Part shown: in pieces, positions 9,036 through 17,604 of the stretch
Position numbering within the stretch: position 1 is the first letter of the stretch
How the letters are laid out: every line of letters begins with the position of its first letter
Assembly (NCBI GenBank): GCA_019454145.1
Contig: CP075366.1
Span: forward strand, 909,564-973,563
Source of the DNA: Fimbriimonadaceae bacterium
GTDB lineage: Bacteria > Armatimonadota > Fimbriimonadia > Fimbriimonadales > Fimbriimonadaceae
Direction of reading: 5' to 3'
Length of the DNA: 64,000 bases
Translations under genes and position numbers: made by a program
Notes under the pieces: generated by a model
Database searches by the model: none
What the model saw: only the letters and a program-made list of their open reading frames with translations
What the model was told of the DNA's origin: nothing

Positions 9036-12000
9036 TTAGAATCGTGCACTGAAGTCAAATCGTAGTTTCCAGTCTCGTAAACTGGAGCTATCCGGTCGGC
9101 CTTGACCCCATTGCAGATGTTCAATGCCAAAGCTGAACGATTGATTTGGCCCTGGTCGCTGGGTAAATGAAATTCCGTAACTGTGAGCCAGCGACGCAGC
9201 ACCGTTTCGATCCCACTGCTGAAGCGCATAGGTCAACTGAAGTGGTGAAGCTTGATCAGCGAACAGAGTGGCGTTAAATCGGGCTTCCCGTCGGAGGGCA
9301 TCGCGGATGTTGTCGCGCTTGATTTCGTTCCAGTTCAGGTCGAACTTGAGCTTTGGATCGTTTTGGTATTTCGCCGTCCAGGAACTCTTTTGCTCGTCAA
9401 GCGGGGTGCTACCCAGCAGAACTCCGCCGCGATTTTGTAACGGATTGGTCACTAGCGCGTGTTCGATAGACAGGAATTTATTTGCTTGGAAACTGAGAGC
9501 GTAGTCTCGAATCATCACTGATTCATCGCTTGGAGTGGTTCTCACCCCGTACTTGAGGGTTGCCCGGAACGGTGCCTTACCAGTCTTATCGGTTGTAAGC
9601 GAGAACGCTCGATCAATTGCCCGTACGCCATCCGTATGAACCTGGCTATTGTATGTCCAGCCAATTCCAACTTGACCAATAGAAGATGAGATTCCCATAT
9701 TGATCAGTTCTTTTTGCCAAGCCAACATATCTCGCTGAGTTTCGGTGCTGTAGTTAAAGTGAATATCTTTGAAGATTCCGAGCTCAAACGGCTTGCTGTT
9801 GGAAAGCTTCATGTTTCCAAAATGCTGCTGGCGAGTGCCATCCCATCGGTTAGTTCGGTAACTAGCTCCTCCGAGTGTAATACCGCCGATTTCTCCACCA
9901 CTGATTGAAGTCGTGGAATTCATCTTGCCCGCTTCACCGACGATCTCCCGGTTATAGCCATAGTCAAATCGAACCCCGCGACCGAAATCCACCCAGAAGC
10001 CGTAGTTGCGTCGGGTTTCGTCGGCGAGGTCACCATCGCGATTGATACGTTGGTCTTCTACGCTGACACCGATCCGCGGATTCAGCTGAGTGCTAACTTT
10101 GTTCCGCATTTCAGTTTCGCGCTTACCGTCTTCGAACCGGGTTTCGCTTTGTTCTGTGCGGAACTTGGTCTTGGAATTCAGTTCTTTTTCGTAAGCCAGC
10201 GACCGCTTGTGGGCATCGGGAACTTGTTGTTCAGAGCCATCAAAAGCGTGGTGCTCTTCGCTTATGCTCAAGGTTCCAGCTTTGCCCATGTTATGGCTCA
10301 GCGACATACCCGTGTAATGGCTATCAATGGTATTGATGCCATCGTTTGTGAATGTGGTTTCCGCATTGGTGAACCCAATGCTCGTGTTCTTGCTGAGATT
10401 TAATCTAGCAACAAACTCTTTAAACTTGCGCGTTTCGTCGAAAATTGATCCGATTGCATCCGACTGGCGGTAGCTGAAGTTGAAGATTCCACCAGGATTG
10501 TATTTTGCGGCGATTTCAGTTTGATCGAACCCGAGCATCGAAGCAAGAAGACCTTTTTCGGAATCCATCATTCGTCCGACTGAAGTGAATCCTTGATCAA
10601 CTCCACGATGCGCGTAGGAAAGGCTGATGCCAGTTTGCGAATAATCCAGTTTTTGCCGGAAAGCACTGCCGAGTGGATCGCTTGCTGACATCCAGTCAAA
10701 TGCGAGTCGAGCGTTTTTACCGAATTCCGTACTGAAGCCAACCGAAGTTCGGTCAAGACCGTTTATGTCACTTAAACGTTGTCGTTCGGAATGGAACAGT
10801 TGACCAGCTGAATCAAAACCGTTTGAAGATGTTTGCGTGCTGACATTAAGGGAGGTTTTGCCTCGATTCATCGAGAATTCGTTGAGGCGAATTGTTCCTG
10901 ATTCGTGGTCAATAGTGACTTGATTGAGGATTGTTTTGTAATTCCACAAGTCACCCGTCAATCGGAATCCAGTTCTGTCAAATCCTGAGGAATTCAGACC
11001 GCTATTGTCGTTGCCTTGGACTTTTCCGTTGGCGTCGTACATTTTGATGACGCCTTCGTTAAACTGATTACGGTCATCACCAGTTAGCGCACCCTGGCTA
11101 TTGAATCCGTCATCAATTCCTCGGAATCGGTACTCCAGACCCCATTTTCCAACGTTGAGGTTAAAATCACGCGCTGTGATTGAGCCCCCGATGGCATCAA
11201 TCGTACTGTTCAGATAGTTCGCTTTGAGGTAGCCGGGAGCCAAAGCAAGCGCGTAGGAATTGCGGTCAATTCCCCGTTCTTTCGCCAATTGCCCGCGATC
11301 AGCTTCTCGTATGTTGTTGAAACCAAAGAAGTTCTCATCAACCGACTGCCTTGACCACGAACCGCTGATCCAGCCTTGTTGAAGCGAAAGATTGGATTTC
11401 CAAAGACCTTGCTCATCGGAAGAGTTCTGAACACTCGAAAAATCGAACGTTAGCGCATTCTTGCCACTCTTACGGGCCAAACTAAAGTTCTGGCGCTCCA
11501 TGCCGATTTCTTTTTGGAGCTGTGCACGATCAGCTTCTCTTAAGCCGTTGAATTTGTTGAATCCTGGGTCGACAACCAATGAATTCCAATTCATGCTGAT
11601 TCCAGCAATGTTTGCTTCTGCGGATCGCCAGGTGATTGAGCCGTTCGCGTCGCCCACTGTGTTCAGCCCGCCACCAAAGCTCATTTGGCCCCACTTAGCA
11701 CCAGTGAGGTTGAATCCGGTTCGTTTTAATCCTTTTTCGCCAGCGAATGCCTTGATCTGATCCGCAGTGAAACCAGCGCCGGCAAACGACTGGAATCCGG
11801 CGAATTTATCATCAATATCTTGGTAACCAAAACTCATTTTTCCACCGAGGGCAGCAGCTTCAAGTTTTTGCACGATGGCCATTCCTTGACCTTCTTCGTG
11901 CTTGCCGCGCTGGGTGTCGTCACCAAAGAGGTTCGTTGCAGATGCATCCTGGCGATTGTTGAGCATCATCAATCCACTGATTGACCCGCCTCCACCAAAA

Positions 12001-12515
12001 TTGAACGAATTGGAAATACCGAAGAGACTTCCCGACATCACCGTGCCATCTGCCATGCGTTCGGTGTAGCCCATCCCCACCATAGCTCGTGCTCCCGGTG
12101 AAAGTTGGAATCCAAATCCCATGCCTTGCGGAGAGGTTGCTGAACCAAAAACGCCTTCTTGAGATTTCGTATCATCGTAACGATAAGAAACGTTGACGGT
12201 TTGCCCAGGCTTAGTGCGAATCTTTAAATAGACCAAGCCGGAAGCGTAATCCATCGAATATTCGTTATCCCGAACAAGGGTTCGACCATCGTAGATAACA
12301 GTTTCAGAACGCTCGATAATGTTGCCGTAGCGAAGAGGCAAAGAAAGCGAATTTTCCGTAGTGCGGACTAGATCGAAAGAAGACTTACCGCCTATCTTTG
12401 CGGGCGTAACATTAGGAGCCTCTTCAGGGGAATTGGCAAACGGAATTTGGGCCCCTCCCACTGCTGAGAGAGCTAAGGTGAATAGTCCTATTGTGCTCTT
12501 TCCAAGTGCCCTCAT
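9036..12515 (-). CDS. Giant outer-membrane beta-barrel-like repeat protein
   Basis: About 1159 residues from the ATG at 12515, which has AAGGA upstream and a clean signal peptide ending VGGAQ. The first domain has the pattern DGRTLVRDNEYSMDYASG then VSYRYDD, also seen in large surface proteins such as SprA. The rest is alternating polar/aromatic beta-strand sequence ending in Phe (RFDFSARF), the usual C-terminal signature of outer-membrane barrels. At least five copies of a module containing a helix like LREADRAQL followed by G-(I/L/M/F)-D/E-R recur in the middle. Role unknown; transport or adhesion are guesses. The frame is open upstream to 12638. Confidence 0.65.
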   Translation of the reverse strand: MRALGKSTIGLFTLALSAVGGAQIPFANSPEEAPNVTPAKIGGKSSFDLVRTTENSLSLPLRYGNIIERSETVIYDGRTLVRDNEYSMDYASGLVYLKIRTKPGQTVNVSYRYDDTKSQEGVFGSATSPQGMGFGFQLSPGARAMVGMGYTERMADGTVMSGSLFGISNSFNFGGGGSISGLMMLNNRQDASATNLFGDDTQRGKHEEGQGMAIVQKLEAAALGGKMSFGYQDIDDKFAGFQSFAGAGFTADQIKAFAGEKGLKRTGFNLTGAKWGQMSFGGGLNTVGDANGSITWRSAEANIAGISMNWNSLVVDPGFNKFNGLREADRAQLQKEIGMERQNFSLARKSGKNALTFDFSSVQNSSDEQGLWKSNLSLQQGWISGSWSRQSVDENFFGFNNIREADRGQLAKERGIDRNSYALALAPGYLKANYLNSTIDAIGGSITARDFNLNVGKWGLEYRFRGIDDGFNSQGALTGDDRNQFNEGVIKMYDANGKVQGNDNSGLNSSGFDRTGFRLTGDLWNYKTILNQVTIDHESGTIRLNEFSMNRGKTSLNVSTQTSSNGFDSAGQLFHSERQRLSDINGLDRTSVGFSTEFGKNARLAFDWMSASDPLGSAFRQKLDYSQTGISLSYAHRGVDQGFTSVGRMMDSEKGLLASMLGFDQTEIAAKYNPGGIFNFSYRQSDAIGSIFDETRKFKEFVARLNLSKNTSIGFTNAETTFTNDGINTIDSHYTGMSLSHNMGKAGTLSISEEHHAFDGSEQQVPDAHKRSLAYEKELNSKTKFRTEQSETRFEDGKRETEMRNKVSTQLNPRIGVSVEDQRINRDGDLADETRRNYGFWVDFGRGVRFDYGYNREIVGEAGKMNSTTSISGGEIGGITLGGASYRTNRWDGTRQQHFGNMKLSNSKPFELGIFKDIHFNYSTETQRDMLAWQKELINMGISSSIGQVGIGWTYNSQVHTDGVRAIDRAFSLTTDKTGKAPFRATLKYGVRTTPSDESVMIRDYALSFQANKFLSIEHALVTNPLQNRGGVLLGSTPLDEQKSSWTAKYQNDPKLKFDLNWNEIKRDNIRDALRREARFNATLFADQASPLQLTYALQQWDRNGAASLAHSYGISFTQRPGPNQSFSFGIEHLQWGQGRPDSSSLRDWKLRFDFSARF

Positions 12516-12701
12516 GGTCTTAGCATTCCTTGCCAGTTCAATTATGGCAGAAATCGTATTCAAATGAAGCCAAAAACCCGATGAAATGGCAACTTTATGA
12601 ATATTCTTCCGATCTCTTACTAGGCATGACGTCTGCACAATTGCTGGGTTTCATCGAAATGCACTAATCCGCCAAAGTTTTTTATCCAAACATCCATATC
12701 A

Positions 12702-12872
12702 GTGAACGACGAAGAACGCTCAGTGGTGATCAATCTCACCTTTGAAGAAGCCGGTGAAATCCTTGCCCGCTGCCTTGCCAGCAACATGGATGACACGCCT
12801 ACTTTTCGAGCGGCTCTTATGCGTTTGGCTTGGGCAATTGAAGCCTACGAACCCCACAATCAGGCCGCCTAA
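12702..12872 (+). CDS. Small protein, 56 aa
   Basis: A GTG-initiated 56-codon frame encodes an amphipathic small protein (VVINLTFEEAGEILARCLAS, then FRAALMRLAWAIEAY). It looks like two helices and has protein-like composition. Its stop overlaps the end of the convergent aat gene by four bases, a tight packing common for real genes here. No clear ribosome binding site is seen, so the start is unsure. Function unknown. Confidence 0.5.
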   Translation: MNDEERSVVINLTFEEAGEILARCLASNMDDTPTFRAALMRLAWAIEAYEPHNQAA

Positions 12873-13483
12873 ATTGTTCGCCATTGATCCGGCATATTAA
12901 CTGCCTTTCCTAGATCAAACATAAACTCTGAGCCATCAACTTCTATACATCCTAGTGATTTCAGGTGGTTATTCAAGATTTGAGCATCAAATATAACATA
13001 TCCATCATTTTTGCATTTTTGAATCAATTTATTCAACGCAATCTTACTCATATCGGTTCTTGTATGGAACATTGATTCAGCCGCGAAATTTCCGCCGATT
13101 CCCAGCCCATAAACCCCTCCAACAAGTTCCCTGTCAACCCACACTTCGCAAGAGTGTCCCCACCCTTCTCGGTGCGCGTCGCCATAGGCCCGAACGAAAT
13201 CTTCCGAGAGCCAATTGTGTTCTGGGCGAAAGCAGTTTTTCATCACCTGCTCAAAAGCAGTATCAAAAGTAACTGTGTACTCACCTTGTCTCATCCGCTT
13301 TTTGAGAGACTTTGAAACGTACATTTCGCAATTAGGGAAAATGGCCCGGCGACGGGGCCAATACCACTCGACTTCCCCATTTCCGCCGGTCATCGGAAAA
13401 ATCCCCTGACGATACGCCTGGGCCAACATATCGCTCGTCAGTTCTTTTCCGTCCACCAAAATATTCTGTAATAAACGGCTCAC
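12869..13483 (-). CDS. aat: Leucyl/phenylalanyl-tRNA-protein transferase
   Basis: Matches Aat through the family core: AYRQGIFPM near the N-terminus, EWYWPRRRAIFP, GWGHSCEVW, LVGGVYGLGIGGNFAAESMF and FDAQILNNHLKSLG. The enzyme adds Leu or Phe to N-terminal Arg/Lys, marking proteins for ClpS/ClpAP-type degradation by the N-end rule; clpC lies 11 kb away. The frame is open to 13537, which would overlap the divergent DinB-like gene, so I chose the GTG at 13483 (a TTG at 13486 is equivalent). The length of about 204 residues is within the family range. Confidence 0.93.
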   Translation of the reverse strand: MSRLLQNILVDGKELTSDMLAQAYRQGIFPMTGGNGEVEWYWPRRRAIFPNCEMYVSKSLKKRMRQGEYTVTFDTAFEQVMKNCFRPEHNWLSEDFVRAYGDAHREGWGHSCEVWVDRELVGGVYGLGIGGNFAAESMFHTRTDMSKIALNKLIQKCKNDGYVIFDAQILNNHLKSLGCIEVDGSEFMFDLGKAVNMPDQWRTI

Positions 13484-13507
13484 CAATTTTGGTATCACTG
13501 TATTCAG

Positions 13508-13927
13508 ATGGAAGCAAACAAATTTCTTAAAGCCCAACTAGATGATGTGGGCTATCAACTAAACGCCGTTTTTGCCGGATTAAGCGATGACCAGTGGAAT
13601 GAAAAAGCAACGCCCGAATCAATGAGCCCCGCTGAAACAGCCGTGCATCTGGCGGAGTGCTACACCGCCATGATCGCCAGTGCCGACGGCAAAGAACATT
13701 CATGGGGCACTTACAGCATTGAAGATAAGTCTCCGGCAAACCTATTCAAAACAATGACCAGTCTACGCGAAGAAGCAGTTGCCCGGGCCACCGCAGAAAA
13801 TGATGAGAAGCTAGTCAAAGCGGGAAGCGCATATTTATCTTTGCACGACGCATACCATGTCGGTCAAATGGTGACTCTCCGCTTGAAACTCGGCGGATTT
13901 GAACCATATAGTATTTACAACCATTAA
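13508..13927 (+). CDS. DinB-family protein
   Basis: A 139-residue four-helix-bundle protein of the DinB/YfiT type. The metal-ligand positions are visible: His in AVHLAECY near residue 47, and two His in HDAYHVGQM near 113-117. Family members are metal-dependent thiol-linked transferases or hydrolases; the exact reaction is unknown here. It diverges from aat with 24 bases between the chosen starts, and converges on the pseudopilin gene across a shared terminator. Confidence 0.8.
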   Translation: MEANKFLKAQLDDVGYQLNAVFAGLSDDQWNEKATPESMSPAETAVHLAECYTAMIASADGKEHSWGTYSIEDKSPANLFKTMTSLREEAVARATAENDEKLVKAGSAYLSLHDAYHVGQMVTLRLKLGGFEPYSIYNH

Positions 13928-13935
13928 TGAAAGAT

Positions 13936-13963
13936 TCTGCCCTTGCTCGAAAGCCAGGGCAGA
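13936..13963. terminator. Bidirectional terminator
   Basis: An 8-bp stem (TCTGCCCT with AGGGCAGA) plus inner G-C pairs lies between the convergent DinB-like and pseudopilin genes. T-rich sequence follows on the minus strand. Confidence 0.6.
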
Positions 13964-13969
13964 TATCAG

Positions 13970-14731
13970 TTAGTCACAAGCCCAGTACCAGGTTCCATCG
14001 GTTGGATGAGGATCGCCTGATTTATGGCCTTCCATATCGACAACTGTATTGTCGAACTGCCCTGCCCCACTGGCGAACTGAGCATGACCGTCGGCAAAAA
14101 TCATAGAACCGCCCCGGCTCGACCATTGCTTGTAGTAATTGTAAGGCGCATCGCAATCGTAACCGTAGCGCGAACAATCTGGCAATTCAAACCCTTTCTT
14201 ACGGTCAAAAAACGCCATCATTTCGCTCCGCATAATTCGTGAATTCGCCGGATCGACCATTGCGGTTTCAGTCACTGTCCAACTCTGGGTTGCCCCTGGG
14301 TCGCCTTGATAGCTCCGGCTATAACCCGCTACTAACGTGTGCAGGCATTTTGTGAACCGGTAGCTGCTGCCATAAGCCGCCCAGTAAGTGGATTTTCCGG
14401 TCGTGGATTGAGTTATCGGGCCGCCCGCATCCAGGGGGCTTTTGAAGATTTCCTTATTTTTGGTGTAAGGCAACAGCCAGACTTCTACTCCCTCGTGGCC
14501 CGGCGTGAACGGGGCGGGAGTATCTTGATATGCCATAAAAATGGGCATCGTATCGTCGTAGTCAGCGTTGTACATTTTGCTCGCAATCGCCACTTGACGA
14601 GCATTGCTAAGGCAAGCTGTGTTCTTGGCTGCTTCTTTCGCTTGGGCAAAAACTGGGAACAGGATCGCCGCGAGGATCGCAATGATCGCGATGACGACAA
14701 GCAACTCAATGAGTGTAAAGGCACGTTTCAT
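13970..14731 (-). CDS. Pseudopilin under TPP riboswitch control
   Basis: A 253-residue prepilin-like protein starting [13 protein letters not shown], followed by [12 protein letters not shown] and ending with FADGHAQFA (H-X9-DG-like). It would be cleaved and methylated by prepilin peptidase and act in a pilus or pseudopilus. The ATG at 14731 is the family start; the longer open frame to 14812 runs through an intrinsic terminator and is not the real start. It is the only gene behind the TPP riboswitch at 14813-14918, since the next downstream gene is on the opposite strand. A thiamin-linked role is therefore suggested by position only. Confidence 0.85.
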   Translation of the reverse strand: MKRAFTLIELLVVIAIIAILAAILFPVFAQAKEAAKNTACLSNARQVAIASKMYNADYDDTMPIFMAYQDTPAPFTPGHEGVEVWLLPYTKNKEIFKSPLDAGGPITQSTTGKSTYWAAYGSSYRFTKCLHTLVAGYSRSYQGDPGATQSWTVTETAMVDPANSRIMRSEMMAFFDRKKGFELPDCSRYGYDCDAPYNYYKQWSSRGGSMIFADGHAQFASGAGQFDNTVVDMEGHKSGDPHPTDGTWYWACD

Positions 14732-14748
14732 AACTTTTGGTTGACCAA

Positions 14749-14789
14749 AAATCAAAAAGCCCAACCCCGCAATCAATACGGAATTAGGC
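14749..14789 (-). terminator. Riboswitch expression-platform terminator
   Basis: On the minus strand an 11-bp hairpin with several G-U pairs (14759-14769 with 14779-14789, 9-nt loop) is followed by TTTTTGATTTT. It lies between the TPP aptamer and the pseudopilin start. The 5' arm (CTAATTCCG) can instead pair with the P1 3' arm of the aptamer (CGGAAAATTAG), giving an antiterminator. Confidence 0.8.
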
Positions 14790-14812
14790 TCAGTGCCACA
14801 ATGCAGCTGCAA

Positions 14813-14918
14813 CTAATTTTCCGCAGTCCCTATCGCTAGCATTACCTAGATCAGGTTCAAGGGGATCGAGTGAATGGTTCACCGCATCTCAGCCGTTACA
14901 GCACCCCCAGCAGGTTAG
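14813..14918 (-). ncRNA. TPP riboswitch (THI element)
   Basis: The minus strand reads as a standard TPP aptamer: GGGGGTGCTG, then GGCTGAGATG, then CCTTGAACCTGATCTAGGTA, then TGCTAGCGATAGGGAC. P1 forms between CTAACCTGC (14910-14918) and GCGGAAAATTAG (14813-14824); P2 forms between GGGG and CCCC. TPP binding stabilises P1, freeing the downstream terminator at 14759-14789. Without TPP the P1 3' arm can pair with the terminator 5' arm. The expected logic is therefore expression of the downstream gene when thiamin pyrophosphate is low. Confidence 0.92.
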
Positions 14919-15036
14919 TTTTTAATTGTGATCAATTCTATTTTACGCCAGTCTCAGCGCAACGTTTTCCACATGGCTCAACTTTGCAAAAGTCACCTAA
15001 GTTCTAGCTCAAACTATGCCAATATTTTTACTAGGC

Positions 15037-16050
15037 ATGGGCAAACCAACTATAGCAATTCTCCCCGGCGACGGAATCGGTCCAGAAATCATGGACGCTA
15101 CCCTTGGCATATTAGCCGAAGTGGGATTTGACGCCGATTATGTAACTCTTGATGCTGGATTGGGCGCAGTTGAAAAGGGACTGCCCGCAATGCCAACCGA
15201 AACCATTGAGCGCATCCGCGAAATTGGAGTTGCTCTCAAGAGCCCAACCACCACACCCTCCGGTGGCGGCCACGTCAGCGCAAACGTTGCTCTCCGCAAG
15301 GCCCTTGATTTGTTCGCCAATGTCCGCCCTGCCAAAACACTCCCCGGATTAAAAGGACCGTTTTCTGATAAGAACGTGGACATCATCATCGTCCGCGAAA
15401 ACACTGAAGACCTCTATGCCGGCATCGAATTCATGGCGCACCCAGATGTCGCCCAGTCCATTAAGGTCATCACTCGCGCTGGAAGTGCTCGCCTATTTGA
15501 ATACACATTCGATATGGCCCGTAAACAAAAGCGTAAAAAGGTCACTGTCGTTCACAAAGCCAACATCATGAAGCTCAGCGACGGGCTGTTCCTGGAAGAA
15601 TTCTACAAAGCGGCGAAAAATAACCCGGATATCGAAAGCGATGACATCATCGTGGACAACTGCTGCATGCAGTTGGTCACGCGCCCAGAAAAGTTTGATG
15701 TTCTCGTTACCGAAAACCTGTACGGCGACATTATTTCCGACCTCTGCGCCGGATTGGTCGGCGGACTTGGTCTGGCCCCTGGCGCGAACATCGGCAAAAA
15801 CTGCGCGGTTTTCGAAGCGGTTCACGGTTCAGCTCCTGATATCGCCGGAAAAGGCATCGCCAACCCAACGGCTCTTTTGATGAGCGCGGTGATGATGCTC
15901 CACCACCTGGGCTACCACGAAATCGCCGACCGCATCCGCAACTCGGTTCTGCGGGTCTGCGCCGACGGCAAGTGCCTCACTATTGATCTTGGCGGCAAAG
16001 CCACCACCAGCGACTACGCCCGCGAAGTCGTAATGGCTGGGAAAGGCTAA
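15037..16050 (+). CDS. icd: Isocitrate/isopropylmalate dehydrogenase family, probably isocitrate dehydrogenase
   Basis: A beta-decarboxylating dehydrogenase of about 337 residues. ILPGDGIGPEI begins the fold, RENTEDLYAGIE is the loop typical of isocitrate dehydrogenases, VVHKANIMKLSDG carries the catalytic Lys, and GDIISDLCAGLVGGLGLAPGANIG followed by EAVHGSAPDIAGKGIANPTA forms the cofactor and metal region. It probably converts isocitrate to 2-oxoglutarate in the TCA cycle; the length fits the short NAD-type enzymes. Homoisocitrate or isopropylmalate activity cannot be excluded. An ATG at 15016 would add seven residues. Confidence 0.85.
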   Translation: MGKPTIAILPGDGIGPEIMDATLGILAEVGFDADYVTLDAGLGAVEKGLPAMPTETIERIREIGVALKSPTTTPSGGGHVSANVALRKALDLFANVRPAKTLPGLKGPFSDKNVDIIIVRENTEDLYAGIEFMAHPDVAQSIKVITRAGSARLFEYTFDMARKQKRKKVTVVHKANIMKLSDGLFLEEFYKAAKNNPDIESDDIIVDNCCMQLVTRPEKFDVLVTENLYGDIISDLCAGLVGGLGLAPGANIGKNCAVFEAVHGSAPDIAGKGIANPTALLMSAVMMLHHLGYHEIADRIRNSVLRVCADGKCLTIDLGGKATTSDYAREVVMAGKG

Positions 16051-16089
16051 GTTAATCACAAGCTTTTGAAGAATGAAATTCACTTTTCC

Positions 16090-16107
16090 CTCCCCAGGCC
16101 TGGGGAG
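16090..16107. repeat. Palindromic G/C hairpin
   Basis: A perfect 18-base palindrome (CTCCCCAGGCCTGGGGAG) between icd and the next gene. It could be the icd terminator or a degenerate member of the CCCTCCCC-type palindromes seen at 19521 and around 35340/35810. Confidence 0.5.
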
Positions 16108-16130
16108 AGAAAAATCTTTTAGAGGACAAT

Positions 16131-16754
16131 ATGATTGCCACAATCGCGCTCAGTTGCTTAGTTGCACAATCCGCAGATTTTCAGCCGGATATTGGAGCTA
16201 TTCTGGAAAAAATTCCCGCTTTTCGCGACGATCTCAGCGACTGCCAATCACTTATTGATGGGGCTAACATGCTGATAACTTTTGGCCCAATCGCTAGCAA
16301 GAAATCCCTGTTCGAATACCTTTCCATGCAATCAAATCACGAACTATACGGATCTACTCTGACGACCGAACCACCTGCAGGTTTTCCCAAAGATAAGTGG
16401 TGCCGGATAGGAATTCTTGTTTCTCTCTTATTCGAGAATCCTCCATTGCTAATGACAATCTATCCAAAGTTGGTTCCTGCGGCCGTATTCTGTGATGGAA
16501 TTGTTTTGCGTATTGGAACCGCTTTTGACACAGAAACCACCCCAAAGGAGCTCAGCGAAAGGCTCAACAATCTTAATTGGAGCACCATGCGACGGACAAA
16601 ACTGGAACGAGCTGTATCTCCTTCCAAAGCCGACGTTGTGAAAGTGTACAACCGATTTTTTGGTCAGCTAAAATTAGAATACTCACCAGATTTCTTCGAT
16701 TTGTTCTACAAACAAAATAAGCTTAGACCTAGCGAATTTCTACTCAAGAACTGA
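16131..16754 (+). CDS. Secreted protein of unknown function
   Basis: A 207-residue protein starting at an ATG with a good AGAGGA ribosome binding site. A short signal peptide (about 1-15, IATIALSCLVAQS) suggests export; a Cys near residue 9 is not in a convincing lipobox. The mature part is mixed alpha/beta with one hydrophobic stretch (IGILVSLLFENPPLLM). I recognise no family. It is followed by two small membrane-protein genes on the same strand. Confidence 0.6.
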   Translation: MIATIALSCLVAQSADFQPDIGAILEKIPAFRDDLSDCQSLIDGANMLITFGPIASKKSLFEYLSMQSNHELYGSTLTTEPPAGFPKDKWCRIGILVSLLFENPPLLMTIYPKLVPAAVFCDGIVLRIGTAFDTETTPKELSERLNNLNWSTMRRTKLERAVSPSKADVVKVYNRFFGQLKLEYSPDFFDLFYKQNKLRPSEFLLKN

Positions 16755-16788
16755 TGAGTTTGATACGGTGTTGAATTTTTAATTGTCT

Positions 16789-17097
16789 ATGAAGACGCGC
16801 GCACACTCAATTTGGAGCAAAAATATCTCCTATTTTGGCTTCCTCGGTCTTATCTTACTAGAAAGTACTTTTGTAGTCGTGACCTGGGCTTTTCCACCAG
16901 ACTCAAAATTTCTTTGGGGAGCACTAAACGTCACGTTATGGGTAATTCCTATTTCTATTCTTACACTGTTTATCCTTCAGCTAAAAAGAGGACTCGACAT
17001 TGCATTCGTTCTCGCAACTATTGTGACCGCTACATATTCACTGGCTTTCTTGGCTTATGCACTTACAATGGCCTTTACCTTAAACCTCTCTATTTAA
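16789..17097 (+). CDS. Small integral membrane protein
   Basis: About 102 residues with three predicted membrane helices: FLGLILLESTFVVVTWAF, LNVTLWVIPISILTLFIL, and IAFVLATIVTATYSLAFLAY. No conserved motif is recognised. The ATG at 16789 is used; a TTG two codons earlier is possible. Confidence 0.5.
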   Translation: MKTRAHSIWSKNISYFGFLGLILLESTFVVVTWAFPPDSKFLWGALNVTLWVIPISILTLFILQLKRGLDIAFVLATIVTATYSLAFLAYALTMAFTLNLSI

Positions 17098-17232
17098 GCA
17101 ACTAATGTGATGCACCTAGATATGGCAGACATTGTTACCGTTTAGCCAAAGATTTGATCAAAGTGATAGCGACCTGTATTGGTTGAACACAATGAATCCT
17201 GAGAGCCTGCCTTCACGTACTTCTATCTTGAA

Positions 17233-17604
17233 ATGCTGAAACAATCTTACTTGTGGGATAAGTTGATTGGATTCGGTTACTTGCTCTTTCAACTCAGGAT
17301 TGCCTACCGAGTTCTTACCGATCCTGAATTTAACAACGAATTGGCGATGAGGCTCACAGTCACTGCATTCGTTATTCTCTTTCCTCTTGTCATGACGATT
17401 CCCTTCATCCTCTCCATTCGATGGGGCGCATATCTATTTATGATCATACATTTCTTTACTCTGGGAGCGAACAGAGTAACTAATCAAGCTCCCGGCCCTG
17501 GTCAACTGGTTGCCGTTTTACTAATGATTTATTGCGTACTTCGATTAACGGGCAAAGTCGGCCCCCCGCTTCACGACTGGAAGGATAAACTCACACCTCC
17601 ATGA
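17233..17604 (+). CDS. Small integral membrane protein
   Basis: A 123-residue protein with about three membrane segments (near residues 40-65, 66-85 and 93-108). Its stop overlaps the rfbD-like start (ATGA, 4 bases), so the two are translationally coupled. No family is recognised. The coupling hints at a role near cell-envelope sugar metabolism, but that is weak. Confidence 0.6.
   Translation: MLKQSYLWDKLIGFGYLLFQLRIAYRVLTDPEFNNELAMRLTVTAFVILFPLVMTIPFILSIRWGAYLFMIIHFFTLGANRVTNQAPGPGQLVAVLLMIYCVLRLTGKVGPPLHDWKDKLTPP

Noticed and set aside
14732-14812. N-terminal extension of the riboswitch-controlled pseudopilin
   Set aside because: The extended frame is encoded by the terminator hairpin and U-tract; the family start is at 14731.
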